A stretch of 64,000 bases of DNA from Parapedobacter indicus. Lineage in GTDB: Bacteria; Bacteroidota; Bacteroidia; Sphingobacteriales; Sphingobacteriaceae. The stretch covers positions 124,001 through 188,000 of the forward strand of contig NZ_FOQO01000009.1 of assembly GCF_900113765.1 (NCBI RefSeq), read 5' to 3'. A program made the translations under genes and the position numbers. Every line of letters starts with the position of its first letter. Positions within the stretch are counted from its first letter, which is position 1. Shown in pieces: positions 35,884 through 44,935 of the stretch. The notes below the pieces were generated by a model. The model ran no database searches, was not told the origin of the DNA, and was given only the letters and a program-made list of their open reading frames with translations.

Positions 35884-37767
35884 ATGACAAAGATCGAAAG
35901 TACACCTGTAAAACAAACCGGAAATAGCTTTACAAAGGAAGGACTTAACGAAATCAGATCAGTTGCTAATAAAAACGCTGATAATTCAAGTCATGTTTTG
36001 GGCAGAATATTTCAAGTAGGCACCGGGAGTGGAAACTTAACTATTAATGGTTCTGTTATAGGCGGAGGCTTATTAGCTGATGACGTTGTGGAAATAGTTC
36101 CTGGGACTTATAATGTTATTACTATACAGGATTTCAATATAATTTCAGGATTTGCCACAGTTAGACCCCAAACAGGGCGAATAACGGCAGCCAGTATCGC
36201 GCCCTACAGATTAATAGGGGCAATAATTGAAAATATAGATTTAGTTGGAGGAGGACAAAGTAATATTAGATTCGGAGGCTCATCAGCACTACCTTATAAA
36301 AATATTATTTTTAGAGGTCTATCCTTTACGGGTGCTACGTCATTTTCTGTTAGACATCAGAACCCCCAAGTGTATAATCCATCTAATCCTGACGCTACCG
36401 CCTTACAAAATATCACATTTGATAGCAATGAATTTGTAAACTGCCCCCAGTTTCAACTCGGGGGAAGCCCAAATGACGACACGGGGAGGGTTATTAATCT
36501 AGTTTTTAAAAATAATATCTGCCGTAACAGGAATGGTAACTATGATTGGTTGGATGGAGAAGCACCGGATGGTTCTTCTGTTGCCCCTAACTATTTTATC
36601 AATGTGACTAACGCCGAAAACTACGACTTTGATGGAAATACGTTTTATAAAATTATGCGGCCGGAAAATCATACCGCGATGATTTTTGCTAGCGGTTGGG
36701 GGCTTATTAGAAATAATAGAGCTGAAAAATATAGAGGACAGCTTGGGAGGCAATGGTTGTATGCTAAAGAATCTGGACGTGCTACCTATTCATATAATAA
36801 TTTAGGTAAAGACTGTTTTAAGTATTCATTGCTTGAATGTCAGGTTACTTCGGGTATGAGTGGCGCAGCAAATTGGGTAGCTTCTGATTATTATTGTTTC
36901 TTTAACACTGCCATTAATTTTGGAGCATGGGAAGATCCTGATTTCTGGCAAGCTATCGTGTTGGACAATTATGGTATTGGGGGGGCAAATGTTTATTTTG
37001 AAAACAACCTCGGAGTCAATGTGCTCCCCAATACAGGTAATACTTCATTAATTTGGGGGGCAGCCGCCACCACTAATCTGTATAATCAAACGTTTGCCGA
37101 TCGCTTTGCAGCAAAAATTAATCCACAGGGCATTCCCTATTCCGATAGCCCTATTGTTGGGCAAGGGGTACAAAACATTAGCTACCCCGTATTATCAGAT
37201 ATAGCTGGTACAGAAAGAGCAAGTCCACCTACAATCGGTGCGTACGAGCCGCTATCACAACCGGAGCCGGATTTGCCCACACCAATATCATCGCAAACCG
37301 AATACATCGTGAACGTTGGTGGTACAGAAACTATCGAATTAACTAACCATCCACAAGGAGCAATGTCACAATGGTATGCGGGAGGACCTGAGGGCACAGG
37401 TGTATTTATATACGAAGGTACCGATTCATTTTCATTTGGGCCACCTAACACAGATAATCCGGTTGCTGCGGTACCAGTTTATATTAGGTATACACAAGAT
37501 GGTTATGCATCAGATTATTATATTATAACTATTGCTATTGTTGAACAAGGCAATTTTAACCTTACCATTCAGATAAACGGTACTTCAGAAAATCCCGATA
37601 TCGTATATAATGAAGAGGTACAACCTAACAATACCATGTCCTTTCCAGCAAATACCCAAGTTAATGATATAACGCCTGTATTAGCAGGTTATACATTTAC
37701 CCCTAGCTCCATGGATGTGCTTATGAATTCAGACAAATTAATAACATTTACTGCTATACCTGAATAA
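35884..37767 (+). CDS. Right-handed beta-helix protein without signal peptide
   Basis: A 627-residue protein. Residues ~50-440 form short repeats with regularly spaced Asn/Phe/Ile (NIIFRGLSFTG, NITFDSNEFVN, NLVFKNNICRN, NYDFDGNTFYKI) typical of parallel beta-helices seen in polysaccharide lyases, epimerases and phage tailspikes. Residues ~470-627 are two beta-sandwich-like segments. Segments such as ENYDFDGNTF are shared with the lipoprotein at 40807 and the pseudogene at 39941. There is no signal peptide or lipobox, which is odd for a glycan-active protein. Coding is AT-rich compared with the NRPS genes. Its stop overlaps the next gene's ATG by 1 nt (TAATG). Enzymatic activity is not established. 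Confidence 0.75.
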   Translation: MTKIESTPVKQTGNSFTKEGLNEIRSVANKNADNSSHVLGRIFQVGTGSGNLTINGSVIGGGLLADDVVEIVPGTYNVITIQDFNIISGFATVRPQTGRITAASIAPYRLIGAIIENIDLVGGGQSNIRFGGSSALPYKNIIFRGLSFTGATSFSVRHQNPQVYNPSNPDATALQNITFDSNEFVNCPQFQLGGSPNDDTGRVINLVFKNNICRNRNGNYDWLDGEAPDGSSVAPNYFINVTNAENYDFDGNTFYKIMRPENHTAMIFASGWGLIRNNRAEKYRGQLGRQWLYAKESGRATYSYNNLGKDCFKYSLLECQVTSGMSGAANWVASDYYCFFNTAINFGAWEDPDFWQAIVLDNYGIGGANVYFENNLGVNVLPNTGNTSLIWGAAATTNLYNQTFADRFAAKINPQGIPYSDSPIVGQGVQNISYPVLSDIAGTERASPPTIGAYEPLSQPEPDLPTPISSQTEYIVNVGGTETIELTNHPQGAMSQWYAGGPEGTGVFIYEGTDSFSFGPPNTDNPVAAVPVYIRYTQDGYASDYYIITIAIVEQGNFNLTIQINGTSENPDIVYNEEVQPNNTMSFPANTQVNDITPVLAGYTFTPSSMDVLMNSDKLITFTAIPE

Positions 37768-39875
37768 TGGAAGTATTCGTAAATTTAAAGATAGATAAGC
37801 CAACAGAGTCCGTTGAAAATGAGGTAATAATACCTTTGAAGGCAGAAAATTTCATACGATTAGATGGCTCTAATCAAATACCTTATTTATGGGTAGACGG
37901 AGATTTAAACACGTTCGACCCTCCTGAATATGGTGTATCCGTATTAGATAATGCAGACAGGCGTACGGTGTATGATTTCAGAGGTTATGATGATGTTGTG
38001 ATTTCACGAATGAGGGTGAGAGACATGGCAGGAGAAATCACAATAAATGTTTATGGCGTGGATGAATATTACAGTAGGACTTACCTAGGTGCTTTCGTTA
38101 CATCCGGTTATAATGTATGGAAAACACTAACATTTCCCCCAATAAAGGTGAAGTATCTCATATTCACGGGCGGGTATGTTGGTTTTACCAATAGGACCAC
38201 TGAATTTGAAGTGTATGGGAAATATGTTAATTTAAATTTACCGCCTGTAAACGTTCCTGCAAAGCCAGTCCCCTTAACAAATATGATGGGAACGAATACC
38301 CATATCTGGTATCTCTTTGACATACCGCAAATGACGGTGCCTGCTGGTAAAAAAGCGATGTTTGAGCGGTATAATGTAGTAAGAGTATATGCCGACTGGA
38401 ACGAATTGGAGCACCAAGAGGGGCTTTATACATTTAATCCAACAAATGGAGGAAGCTGGAGATTAGATACCTATTTAGCGACGGTAAAAGATTCCGGAAT
38501 ACAATCTATACTTTGTTTGCAGGTTATTCCCAATTGGATGCGAAACGAATGGCCAGAAGGACAGCGGGATAGGGAAAATAGACCCAATCGATATGGTTCA
38601 AATCCCACAAACATATGGGGATACGTCGAACAAGCTAGAATGGGATATCAGCTAGCAGCGAGATACGGTACCGGAGCTGCATTCAACCTAATAGATACAA
38701 TAACAGATATCGCTAATTTACCTGTTTCCGCCAACGAGAATGACACTTATTATCTTCAAGAAGTATTGGGCAATAATAATCAAACCGTTAATTCCAAAGC
38801 GTTTACTTGGAAAGACGGTGAATGGCAGGAATTGGTGAAAGTAAGAGTACATCAAAGATGGACAAACGATGTGTTAAATTCAGTTAAAATAGGAGAAAAT
38901 ACGCTTAATATAATCGAATGCGGAAATGAAAACAATAAAAATTGGAAAGGTAAAAAGGGCTATCAGGGGCCGCGGGAACATGCCGCCAATTTAAGTGCCT
39001 TTTATGATGGTCATAAAGGAACAATGGGCCCGGGTGTTGGTGTGAAAAATGCAGACCCCAATATGTTGGTAACCACATCCGGATTAGCCGGTTTGCATTA
39101 TAATTATTTTATGGGGATAATTTACTGGTGTATGGAACATAGGGGTTTTAAGGAAGATGGTTCCGTAGATTTACCATTTGATTTCATTAATTTTCATAGT
39201 TACAGAAATACTGAAGGCTCTGAACAACATTCCGGCGCTACTAGAAAAGGAATGGCCCCAGAACCATCAGGGTTTTATAACGATATACTTAGATTAAGGC
39301 AATTAGCTTACCAATATTTAGGGGATATGCCCATGATATTAGGTGAGACAGGTTATGATTGGCATCCTAATAGCCAACAAGCCCCTGTACCTTGGGGAAG
39401 CTACACTATTCCTCAAATACAAGCCATGTGGATGCTTAGGACGGCCTTGGAAGCTATAAGAGTAGGGATAGATTGGGTAACTTTCTATGAAATTGTAGAT
39501 GACGATGGCACCAGTACTACATACCAAACAAGTGGTATGAATGAAAAGACAGATCAAAGTCCCAGGTTAATAACAAAATATTTTATGCAATTAAGACCTA
39601 TTGTAAATGGCTTTCTATATGATGGAGACAAAGATGTAGACCCTGTTAGAGTCATTAGGTTAGTTAAAGACAATGAGGAAATTTATGCTCTTTGGCTACC
39701 AATAGAACAGAGCGATACTATTAATTATGTACTGGATAGCCTACCTATACATAGCTCCGCTACTTTATATACATTGACGGACACCACCGTGGTTAGCGGT
39801 ACTAACTTACCGTTAGCATCTAGCTATACCATTGAATGTACGGAAATACCGGTCTTTATTAAAATAACTAAGTAA
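37767..39875 (+). CDS. Glycoside-hydrolase-like TIM-barrel protein with N-terminal discoidin-like domain
   Basis: A 702-residue protein. Residues ~20-150 resemble an F5/8-type (discoidin) carbohydrate-binding fold. Residues ~165-620 are a clan-A-like TIM barrel: ADWNELEHQEG, then IIECGNENNKNW with the probable acid/base Glu in the N-E motif, and MILGETGYDWH with the probable nucleophile Glu. A beta-rich C-terminal domain follows. It is a paralogue of the lipoprotein at 42137 (shared LSAFYDGHKGTMGPGVGVK-like block) but carries an extra segment at residues ~305-357. There is no signal peptide. It is translationally coupled to the beta-helix gene. It may cut or modify the EPS; the substrate is unknown. 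Confidence 0.75.
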   Translation: MEVFVNLKIDKPTESVENEVIIPLKAENFIRLDGSNQIPYLWVDGDLNTFDPPEYGVSVLDNADRRTVYDFRGYDDVVISRMRVRDMAGEITINVYGVDEYYSRTYLGAFVTSGYNVWKTLTFPPIKVKYLIFTGGYVGFTNRTTEFEVYGKYVNLNLPPVNVPAKPVPLTNMMGTNTHIWYLFDIPQMTVPAGKKAMFERYNVVRVYADWNELEHQEGLYTFNPTNGGSWRLDTYLATVKDSGIQSILCLQVIPNWMRNEWPEGQRDRENRPNRYGSNPTNIWGYVEQARMGYQLAARYGTGAAFNLIDTITDIANLPVSANENDTYYLQEVLGNNNQTVNSKAFTWKDGEWQELVKVRVHQRWTNDVLNSVKIGENTLNIIECGNENNKNWKGKKGYQGPREHAANLSAFYDGHKGTMGPGVGVKNADPNMLVTTSGLAGLHYNYFMGIIYWCMEHRGFKEDGSVDLPFDFINFHSYRNTEGSEQHSGATRKGMAPEPSGFYNDILRLRQLAYQYLGDMPMILGETGYDWHPNSQQAPVPWGSYTIPQIQAMWMLRTALEAIRVGIDWVTFYEIVDDDGTSTTYQTSGMNEKTDQSPRLITKYFMQLRPIVNGFLYDGDKDVDPVRVIRLVKDNEEIYALWLPIEQSDTINYVLDSLPIHSSATLYTLTDTTVVSGTNLPLASSYTIECTEIPVFIKITK

Positions 39876-39940
39876 TAAAATTACATATTTATCGAATGGA
39901 AGTTGAAATTCCAATATGTCAGAGAGCGTCTGTGCTCTGA

Positions 39941-40492
39941 ATTGTCGATACGTTTGGTTATCTTGCTTACGAAGGAGTTTCCGTGGGCATGGTGCAAGAT
40001 TACGATGTACACGACAACACATTTTCGCACATAAATACGGAAAACAACGAACATAATAGTATGTTTTTTCTCGTTGGCAACGGCAAATTCTACAACAACC
40101 GCATTAACAACCACCAAGGCAACGCCCTCCGGGATTGGGTGGTTAGTGTAGGCGATACTCCGAAATCCGTAGAGATATTCAATAATATTGTTGTCGAATC
40201 GCGGGGAAGTATTCTGCTTTCGAAACTCAATCTTTCGAGCGTTTCATGATCCCGAAAAAAACAAACCTACGCGAATGTAAAAGTCTACCACAACACCTAT
40301 GGCAGCCTCAATCTTTCTCGAGATTGGTATGGTGCGGTGGTCTCCATTCTGATTACTGTGTGGAACGAGGAGGTAAATATATTGAACTGCATCTCCAGCT
40401 TGTCTGCACTTGAAACAAGCATTCCGCATGAGATTATAGTCATTAACAACAATTCGACAGACAACACGCAGCGGAGTAGCCTAATCGCTTAG
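39941..40492 (+). pseudogene. Chimeric pseudogene: beta-helix fragment fused to the N-terminus of a GT2 glycosyltransferase
   Basis: From about 39941, codons for DYDVHDNTFSHINTEN and LVGNGKFYNNRINNHQGNA match the beta-helix lipoprotein at 40807 (NYNINHNTVNNVN, MVGSGKFHNNKLTNYQGNA). Two frame changes follow: one near 40220, where FETQSFERFMIPKK replaces the paralogue's FEIQTFDRNIIPGK, and one at the A-rich run near 40260, after which TYANVKVYHNTYGSLN continues the match. The same frame then runs straight into VSILITVWNEEVNILNCISS and EIIVINNNSTDNTQ, a classic GT2 start, and stops at 40490-40492. Both the upstream part of the beta-helix and the rest of the GT2 are missing. This indicates an internal deletion joining two former neighbours. 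Confidence 0.8.
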
Positions 40493-40587
40493 GATCAAAA
40501 ATCAAAATCTCAAAGAAGTTAACGTATCGGTATTATTATAATAAAAAACAATAAAAATTTGCATTAGCAGCAATATTTTGTTTTTTT

Positions 40588-40605
40588 TGTAGCGCATTTA
40601 CTACA
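40588..40605. promoter_or_regulatory. EPS regulon palindrome, site 4 (TGTAG-N8-CTACA)
   Basis: TGTAG, cgcattta, CTACA, flanked by T and A runs. It is upstream of the beta-helix lipoprotein gene. The nearest -7 box (40672) is 66 nt away rather than 48-49, so this is the one copy with different geometry. A lone right half-site, CTACC, at 40618-40622 would have the normal 49-nt distance. Confidence 0.65.
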
Positions 40606-40671
40606 AAAAAGTTTTTTCTACCTCATGATAAAGCAAAATGTTGCCAGAACTTCGATTGTTGCCACTATTGG

Positions 40672-40679
40672 TAAGTTTG
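40672..40679 (+). promoter_or_regulatory. -7 box upstream of the beta-helix lipoprotein gene
   Basis: TAAGTTTG is a full TAnnTTTG match with no -33 TTG at standard distance. The leader to ATG 40807 would be about 120 nt and includes an A/T hairpin at 40687-40710. Confidence 0.45.
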
Positions 40680-40806
40680 ATGTCGTGCTTTTTTTCTTAT
40701 AAAAAAAAGCTATTCTTGTCATTGAAAGCAGCCAAGCTGGCACCCGCCAGCTTTACGACTGCATTACAATCATCGCCATCGAGAAAAGGTACGTCTTAAT
40801 TCGCCT

Positions 40807-42120
40807 ATGAAACACCTGATAACCGTAAGGGTCACCAAAGATTGTCTACTTGTATTATTATTTATCACGTTTCTCGTTTCGGGATGCAAAAAAGACATTT
40901 ATTCAAATGTTGACGCCCCAGGAACTAGCATAGCTGCAGAAAAGCAGACTGACCAAAACAAACAGGAACAAAAACAAGCGGATATCGTCGTAGGATCAAG
41001 CAACGGCGGCGATTTAATTATTGACGGCAAAGCACTGGACATCAAGGAAGGTATACTGATCAGCATAGTAGGAGGCACCTACAATTCCATTACAATCCGC
41101 AATATGAGCGGTTCTAAAGACAAACCGATTATTATCCGGAACAACAAGGTAGTAATGGTAAAGGGAAATATGAAGACGGAAAACCTCAATCACATTCATA
41201 TCATTGGGAATGGTGATTCAAATACAAAATATGGATTCGTATTTTTGAATTTTCGTTTTAGTGCTATTGATATGGCCGGTCAGTTAAATGGTGTGGTACT
41301 GCAAAATATGCAGTTCAAAAATTCTAGTAATTACTACTGCATAACGGGGCATGGCGTAAACAAAGCCCAAGTATATGACGGTACAAATAGCACCCTAACT
41401 GATGGCTTTAAAATAGTAAACTGTGAGTTTGATAATGTTGGAAAGATTTCTTTTGGAGGGGCGATTGATAAAAGTACTGATCGAGGTTATTTTAGAAATG
41501 TAGAAATTGCGTATAATACGTTCATTAATATGAACATTGGTACAATATGCGAATTTCTTAATGTCGAAAACTACAACATAAACCATAATACAGTTAATAA
41601 TGTCAACCAAACCAACAATAACCACAATGGTGTGTTCTACATGGTGGGCAGCGGTAAATTCCACAACAATAAACTGACCAACTACCAAGGGAATGCCATA
41701 CGAATGTGGGCATTTTCCAGGGGGACTTCACCACAAACCGTGGAAATCCACCATAACATATGCTACAATACGCGAAAGTACGGTGCATTTGAAATTCAGA
41801 CATTTGACCGGAATATCATTCCGGGGAAAACAACGTATGTCAACGCGAAAGTATACAATAACACAGTTGGTAGGATGAACACATCCAACGATTGGGACGG
41901 GCAATTATTGGATCTATATGATTTGCGGGGCGGTTCCCTTGAATATTATAATAACCTCGGATTTGAGTTAGTTAGCAGCAATGTTATTGCAGATATGATT
42001 AACAACATGAGCAAGACTCCTATTGTCAAAAAAAACAACCATTACGCTAGTTCGCAACAAGAAGCTGTAAACAATATCTCTGATTTTAAATCGAAGATTC
42101 AGGGAATAGGAGCCTTTTAG
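40807..42120 (+). CDS. Right-handed beta-helix lipoprotein
   Basis: A 437-residue protein with an SPII signal (hydrophobic stretch ending LVSGC, then KKD), followed by a polar linker rich in Gln and Lys. The mature part is a parallel beta-helix with repeats such as NSITIRNMSGSK, GVVLQNMQFKNSS, GFKIVNCEFDNVG, VEIAYNTFINM and YNINHNTVNNVN. It resembles polysaccharide lyase or epimerase scaffolds, and should sit on the outer or periplasmic side of a membrane. It is a paralogue of the protein at 35884 and of the pseudogene just upstream. Palindrome site 4 precedes it, placing it in the EPS regulon. It converges with the GH-like lipoprotein gene with 16 nt between stops. Confidence 0.82.
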   Translation: MKHLITVRVTKDCLLVLLFITFLVSGCKKDIYSNVDAPGTSIAAEKQTDQNKQEQKQADIVVGSSNGGDLIIDGKALDIKEGILISIVGGTYNSITIRNMSGSKDKPIIIRNNKVVMVKGNMKTENLNHIHIIGNGDSNTKYGFVFLNFRFSAIDMAGQLNGVVLQNMQFKNSSNYYCITGHGVNKAQVYDGTNSTLTDGFKIVNCEFDNVGKISFGGAIDKSTDRGYFRNVEIAYNTFINMNIGTICEFLNVENYNINHNTVNNVNQTNNNHNGVFYMVGSGKFHNNKLTNYQGNAIRMWAFSRGTSPQTVEIHHNICYNTRKYGAFEIQTFDRNIIPGKTTYVNAKVYNNTVGRMNTSNDWDGQLLDLYDLRGGSLEYYNNLGFELVSSNVIADMINNMSKTPIVKKNNHYASSQQEAVNNISDFKSKIQGIGAF

Positions 42121-42136
42121 GTAAAGTATCGTATTA

Positions 42137-43741
42137 TTATCGCACCACTTCTACAAAAACAGGGGTTTCTGTTACTTTCAATTGGAGACCATCATCGCCG
42201 ATCGCTCTACTTTCAGTCATCATCTCATTCGATCCTTGTTGGGGATGATGGATCCTTACTTCGGAGATGCCTGGAAGCTTTAAGGTATAATCCTCTTCTC
42301 TCCCTATTTGATCTGGAACGGTCAACACGTATATTTTTTCGTCCTCCAAGGAATAAACATCTACGATGGGATCGTTATTGATTGTACCACTATAAAAATA
42401 ATCACCTATTAAGTTTCTAGCTTGTAGTAAAAAGTCAGCTGATGGTCTCCTACGTCCGGCCTCAATTAACCCTGACGAATTGTATTGGACCTGACTATTT
42501 TTACTTACATCGTTAAGCATATAAAAGAACACTCTATTTATCCCCACGCGGGAATACAGGAGCGCCGTACGCAAAATCCAGTCAGCTTGTGTGTCAATGG
42601 TAGTTTTATTTCCAATCGGCAATGCTCGCTTTATGCTTCTTTCATTGACATCAAACCCACATTCGGTAACCCACACCTCAATGCCATCGGCTTTTTCACG
42701 ACTCAGGTTAATGAAATCGATTGCCGCTTTTCCGACACTCGAAAGTTCGGGAGCTACACCATGGTTTTTGCTCAGATCGGGGTTATTCCCCCAATATTGC
42801 CCAGCTCGTACGGAAGAATACTGGTGGTAGTTGATTACATCAAAACACAAGGTATAGCTGCCATCTTTTGCTCGATTTTCTTTGCACCATGTAATCATCC
42901 TATCCACCCATTTTAGATCTGGAGATGCGATTCCAGCCATAACTACCTTCATGGATGGATCTGCACTTTTCACACCCACACCTTCCCCGAGTGTACCCAT
43001 ATGGCCATCGTAGAAAGCAGACAATTGGGCGGCATATTCCTCTGGTGTTTGCTGGGCATTGGGGCCTGACCAGTCTTTATTAGGTTCATTGCCACATTCT
43101 ATATATTCCAATGTGCCCAAACCTATTTTGACATCTGGCACGTCGCCCCATGTGACTGCTTTCACCAGAGTAGGATTTATATTTGCGTTTTTACCATATC
43201 TGGCCGCAACTTGAAACCCCAATTTAGCAAAATCAACATAAGAGGCGGGATCGCGTTTGTCAGCCCCCTTAGGTACCATTATATAATCTCTTAAACTGCC
43301 ATACGCTTTTTTACGGTCATACTCGTCGGAATAATACTTTTCTCTGAACCAGCGCGGAATAGTTTGCAAACAGGTCAACGTTACGATACCCTGCTGTTTA
43401 TTTTTCCGATAGATATCATCGTAGCTGAACCGGTAGAACCCTTCCCGTACCTCTATACGATCCCAATCCAAGTATTGTCTAAACCCGGTAAACGTCTTAA
43501 TCAATTCGAATTTTTGCTGATTGAATGCAGTACCATTGGTATATTCCCAATCAAAACCATTAATCCCAATCATGTTCCTAAATGGAATGCTGTCTGTACT
43601 GGACAGGACTTCAATATTTCCATCATCTGTCGACTTGGAGGTTGGGTTCCCCGTGCAGTTTGAAAAGTTTACACAAATCACCAGAAGATAAATAAATAAT
43701 TCTACAAACATGATTTTGTTCAATTTCATATATTGTCCCAT
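42137..43741 (-). CDS. Glycoside-hydrolase-like lipoprotein (TIM barrel)
   Basis: A 534-residue protein with an SPII signal (hydrophobic residues ~11-26 ending FSNC). The barrel has YLDWDRIEVREGFYRF near residue 95, YIECGNEPNKDW with the probable acid/base Glu, and VWVTECGFD with the probable nucleophile Glu; a small beta domain closes the protein (VTETPVFVEV). It is the compact paralogue of the protein at 37767 and lacks that protein's barrel insertion and N-terminal domain. It is the last gene of a leftward unit with two glycosyltransferases, 18 nt behind the GT4 gene, so a role in trimming or processing the EPS is likely. ATG 43729 is an alternative start. Confidence 0.82.
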   Translation of the reverse strand: MGQYMKLNKIMFVELFIYLLVICVNFSNCTGNPTSKSTDDGNIEVLSSTDSIPFRNMIGINGFDWEYTNGTAFNQQKFELIKTFTGFRQYLDWDRIEVREGFYRFSYDDIYRKNKQQGIVTLTCLQTIPRWFREKYYSDEYDRKKAYGSLRDYIMVPKGADKRDPASYVDFAKLGFQVAARYGKNANINPTLVKAVTWGDVPDVKIGLGTLEYIECGNEPNKDWSGPNAQQTPEEYAAQLSAFYDGHMGTLGEGVGVKSADPSMKVVMAGIASPDLKWVDRMITWCKENRAKDGSYTLCFDVINYHQYSSVRAGQYWGNNPDLSKNHGVAPELSSVGKAAIDFINLSREKADGIEVWVTECGFDVNERSIKRALPIGNKTTIDTQADWILRTALLYSRVGINRVFFYMLNDVSKNSQVQYNSSGLIEAGRRRPSADFLLQARNLIGDYFYSGTINNDPIVDVYSLEDEKIYVLTVPDQIGREEDYTLKLPGISEVRIHHPQQGSNEMMTESRAIGDDGLQLKVTETPVFVEVVR

Positions 43742-43759
43742 CGATTTACCGATTACCGG

Positions 43760-44887
43760 CTAACACACACTTTCGTAAACATTTATCAATTGTTCCGCAG
43801 CGTTCTTCCAGCTAAAATATTCCGCACGTTTTAATCCCTTTTCCATCAAAACGGCTCTTTTCTCCTGATCGCTTGACAAGCTCGTTATGGCATCTCCCAA
43901 GTCGGTCACATCCAACGGATCAACAAGCCATGCCGCTCCTGCTGCAACTTCTGGCATCGAAGAAGTATTCGAAGTAATGACGGGCACCCCGCAAGCCATG
44001 GCTTCTAAAATGGGGAGTCCAAAACTTTCACGGATTGAAGGATAGAGAAATAATGAAGCAGCATTATACATCAATGGCATATCCTGAGCCCGGATATATC
44101 CAGGAAAAACAAAATTGCTGATCAGCCGCTCTTCCCCCATTGCACGTAACTGATCAAGCACGAGGTCACGAGAATAATCCAAAACAATTAAAGGAAGCGG
44201 TGATTTAGCTTTACTCGCATAATTTACATACGCCAAAATCGTGTTCTTTGTGTTTTTCTTGGGCGCAGTGTTTCCTAAGAAAAGTATATATTCATTTGGC
44301 AGAGCAATCGATGTTCGGAACGCCTCAACATGCTCATGGGAATAGCGATTATTGAACTGCTTTCCTACAGCGTTGTAAATAACCTGAATCTTGTGGTCCG
44401 GTATGTTTAACTTATCCATCATCACTTTCTTCTCAAATTCTGATACCGTTATGATTGCTTTGGCTTTCTTTACGACAGTCGGCACCACATATTTTCGATA
44501 GATATTACCAAAATTTTGATACAGTGTACCTGCCATATCCAATTTTTCCAAATAGATAATGTCATGTAACGTCAGCACCAACGGCAGTGAGGGAAACAAC
44601 ATCGACGTATTGCAAGTCGAATGTAAAAGATCGAGCCGCATATTCTTGATGGCCAAGGGGAAAACGACTTGCTCCCAAATGGGATATGGCCAACTCCCCA
44701 GATCCTTGATTTGCAGATTGTGTGATGGCGTTATGCAATAATCCTTGTCTTTTTTTACGAAAACCACATATTCATGCGGCGTTTCAGCCTGTTGCAGCTC
44801 CTTAATCAACTCCAATGCAACAACCTCCATCCCGTGTTTTTTAGGCCGAAACAATCGTTGAACTTCTATGCCAATCCTTTTCCCCAT
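43760..44887 (-). CDS. Glycosyltransferase family 4 (GT-B)
   Basis: A 375-residue GT-B enzyme of the group 1 type. VSEFEKKVMMDKL and LFLGNTAPKKNTKNTILAY open the C-terminal Rossmann domain, and SIRESFGLPILEAMACGVPVITSN carries the E-x7-E donor-binding motif. The N-terminal half has LLHSTCNTSMLFPSLPLVLTLHDIIYLE, the usual acceptor-side HD motif. Donors in this family are often mannose or glucose nucleotides, but this is not decided here. It lies between a membrane GT2 and the GH-like lipoprotein in one leftward unit. Confidence 0.9.
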   Translation of the reverse strand: MGKRIGIEVQRLFRPKKHGMEVVALELIKELQQAETPHEYVVFVKKDKDYCITPSHNLQIKDLGSWPYPIWEQVVFPLAIKNMRLDLLHSTCNTSMLFPSLPLVLTLHDIIYLEKLDMAGTLYQNFGNIYRKYVVPTVVKKAKAIITVSEFEKKVMMDKLNIPDHKIQVIYNAVGKQFNNRYSHEHVEAFRTSIALPNEYILFLGNTAPKKNTKNTILAYVNYASKAKSPLPLIVLDYSRDLVLDQLRAMGEERLISNFVFPGYIRAQDMPLMYNAASLFLYPSIRESFGLPILEAMACGVPVITSNTSSMPEVAAGAAWLVDPLDVTDLGDAITSLSSDQEKRAVLMEKGLKRAEYFSWKNAAEQLINVYESVC

Positions 44888-44935
44888 CTTTTTAATCTAC
44901 ATTTTCGAAAATACCATTCGCATAATCTTTTTAGA

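Noticed and set aside
40687..40710. GC-T7 / A8-GC hairpin as a terminator before the beta-helix lipoprotein
   Set aside because: The stem is almost all A-T and it would lie in the leader of the downstream gene; a weak AT-rich palindrome is the safer reading.
39876..40806. Insertion sequence as the cause of the disrupted region
   Set aside because: No transposase remnant, terminal inverted repeats or target duplication was seen; a simple deletion explains the fusion.
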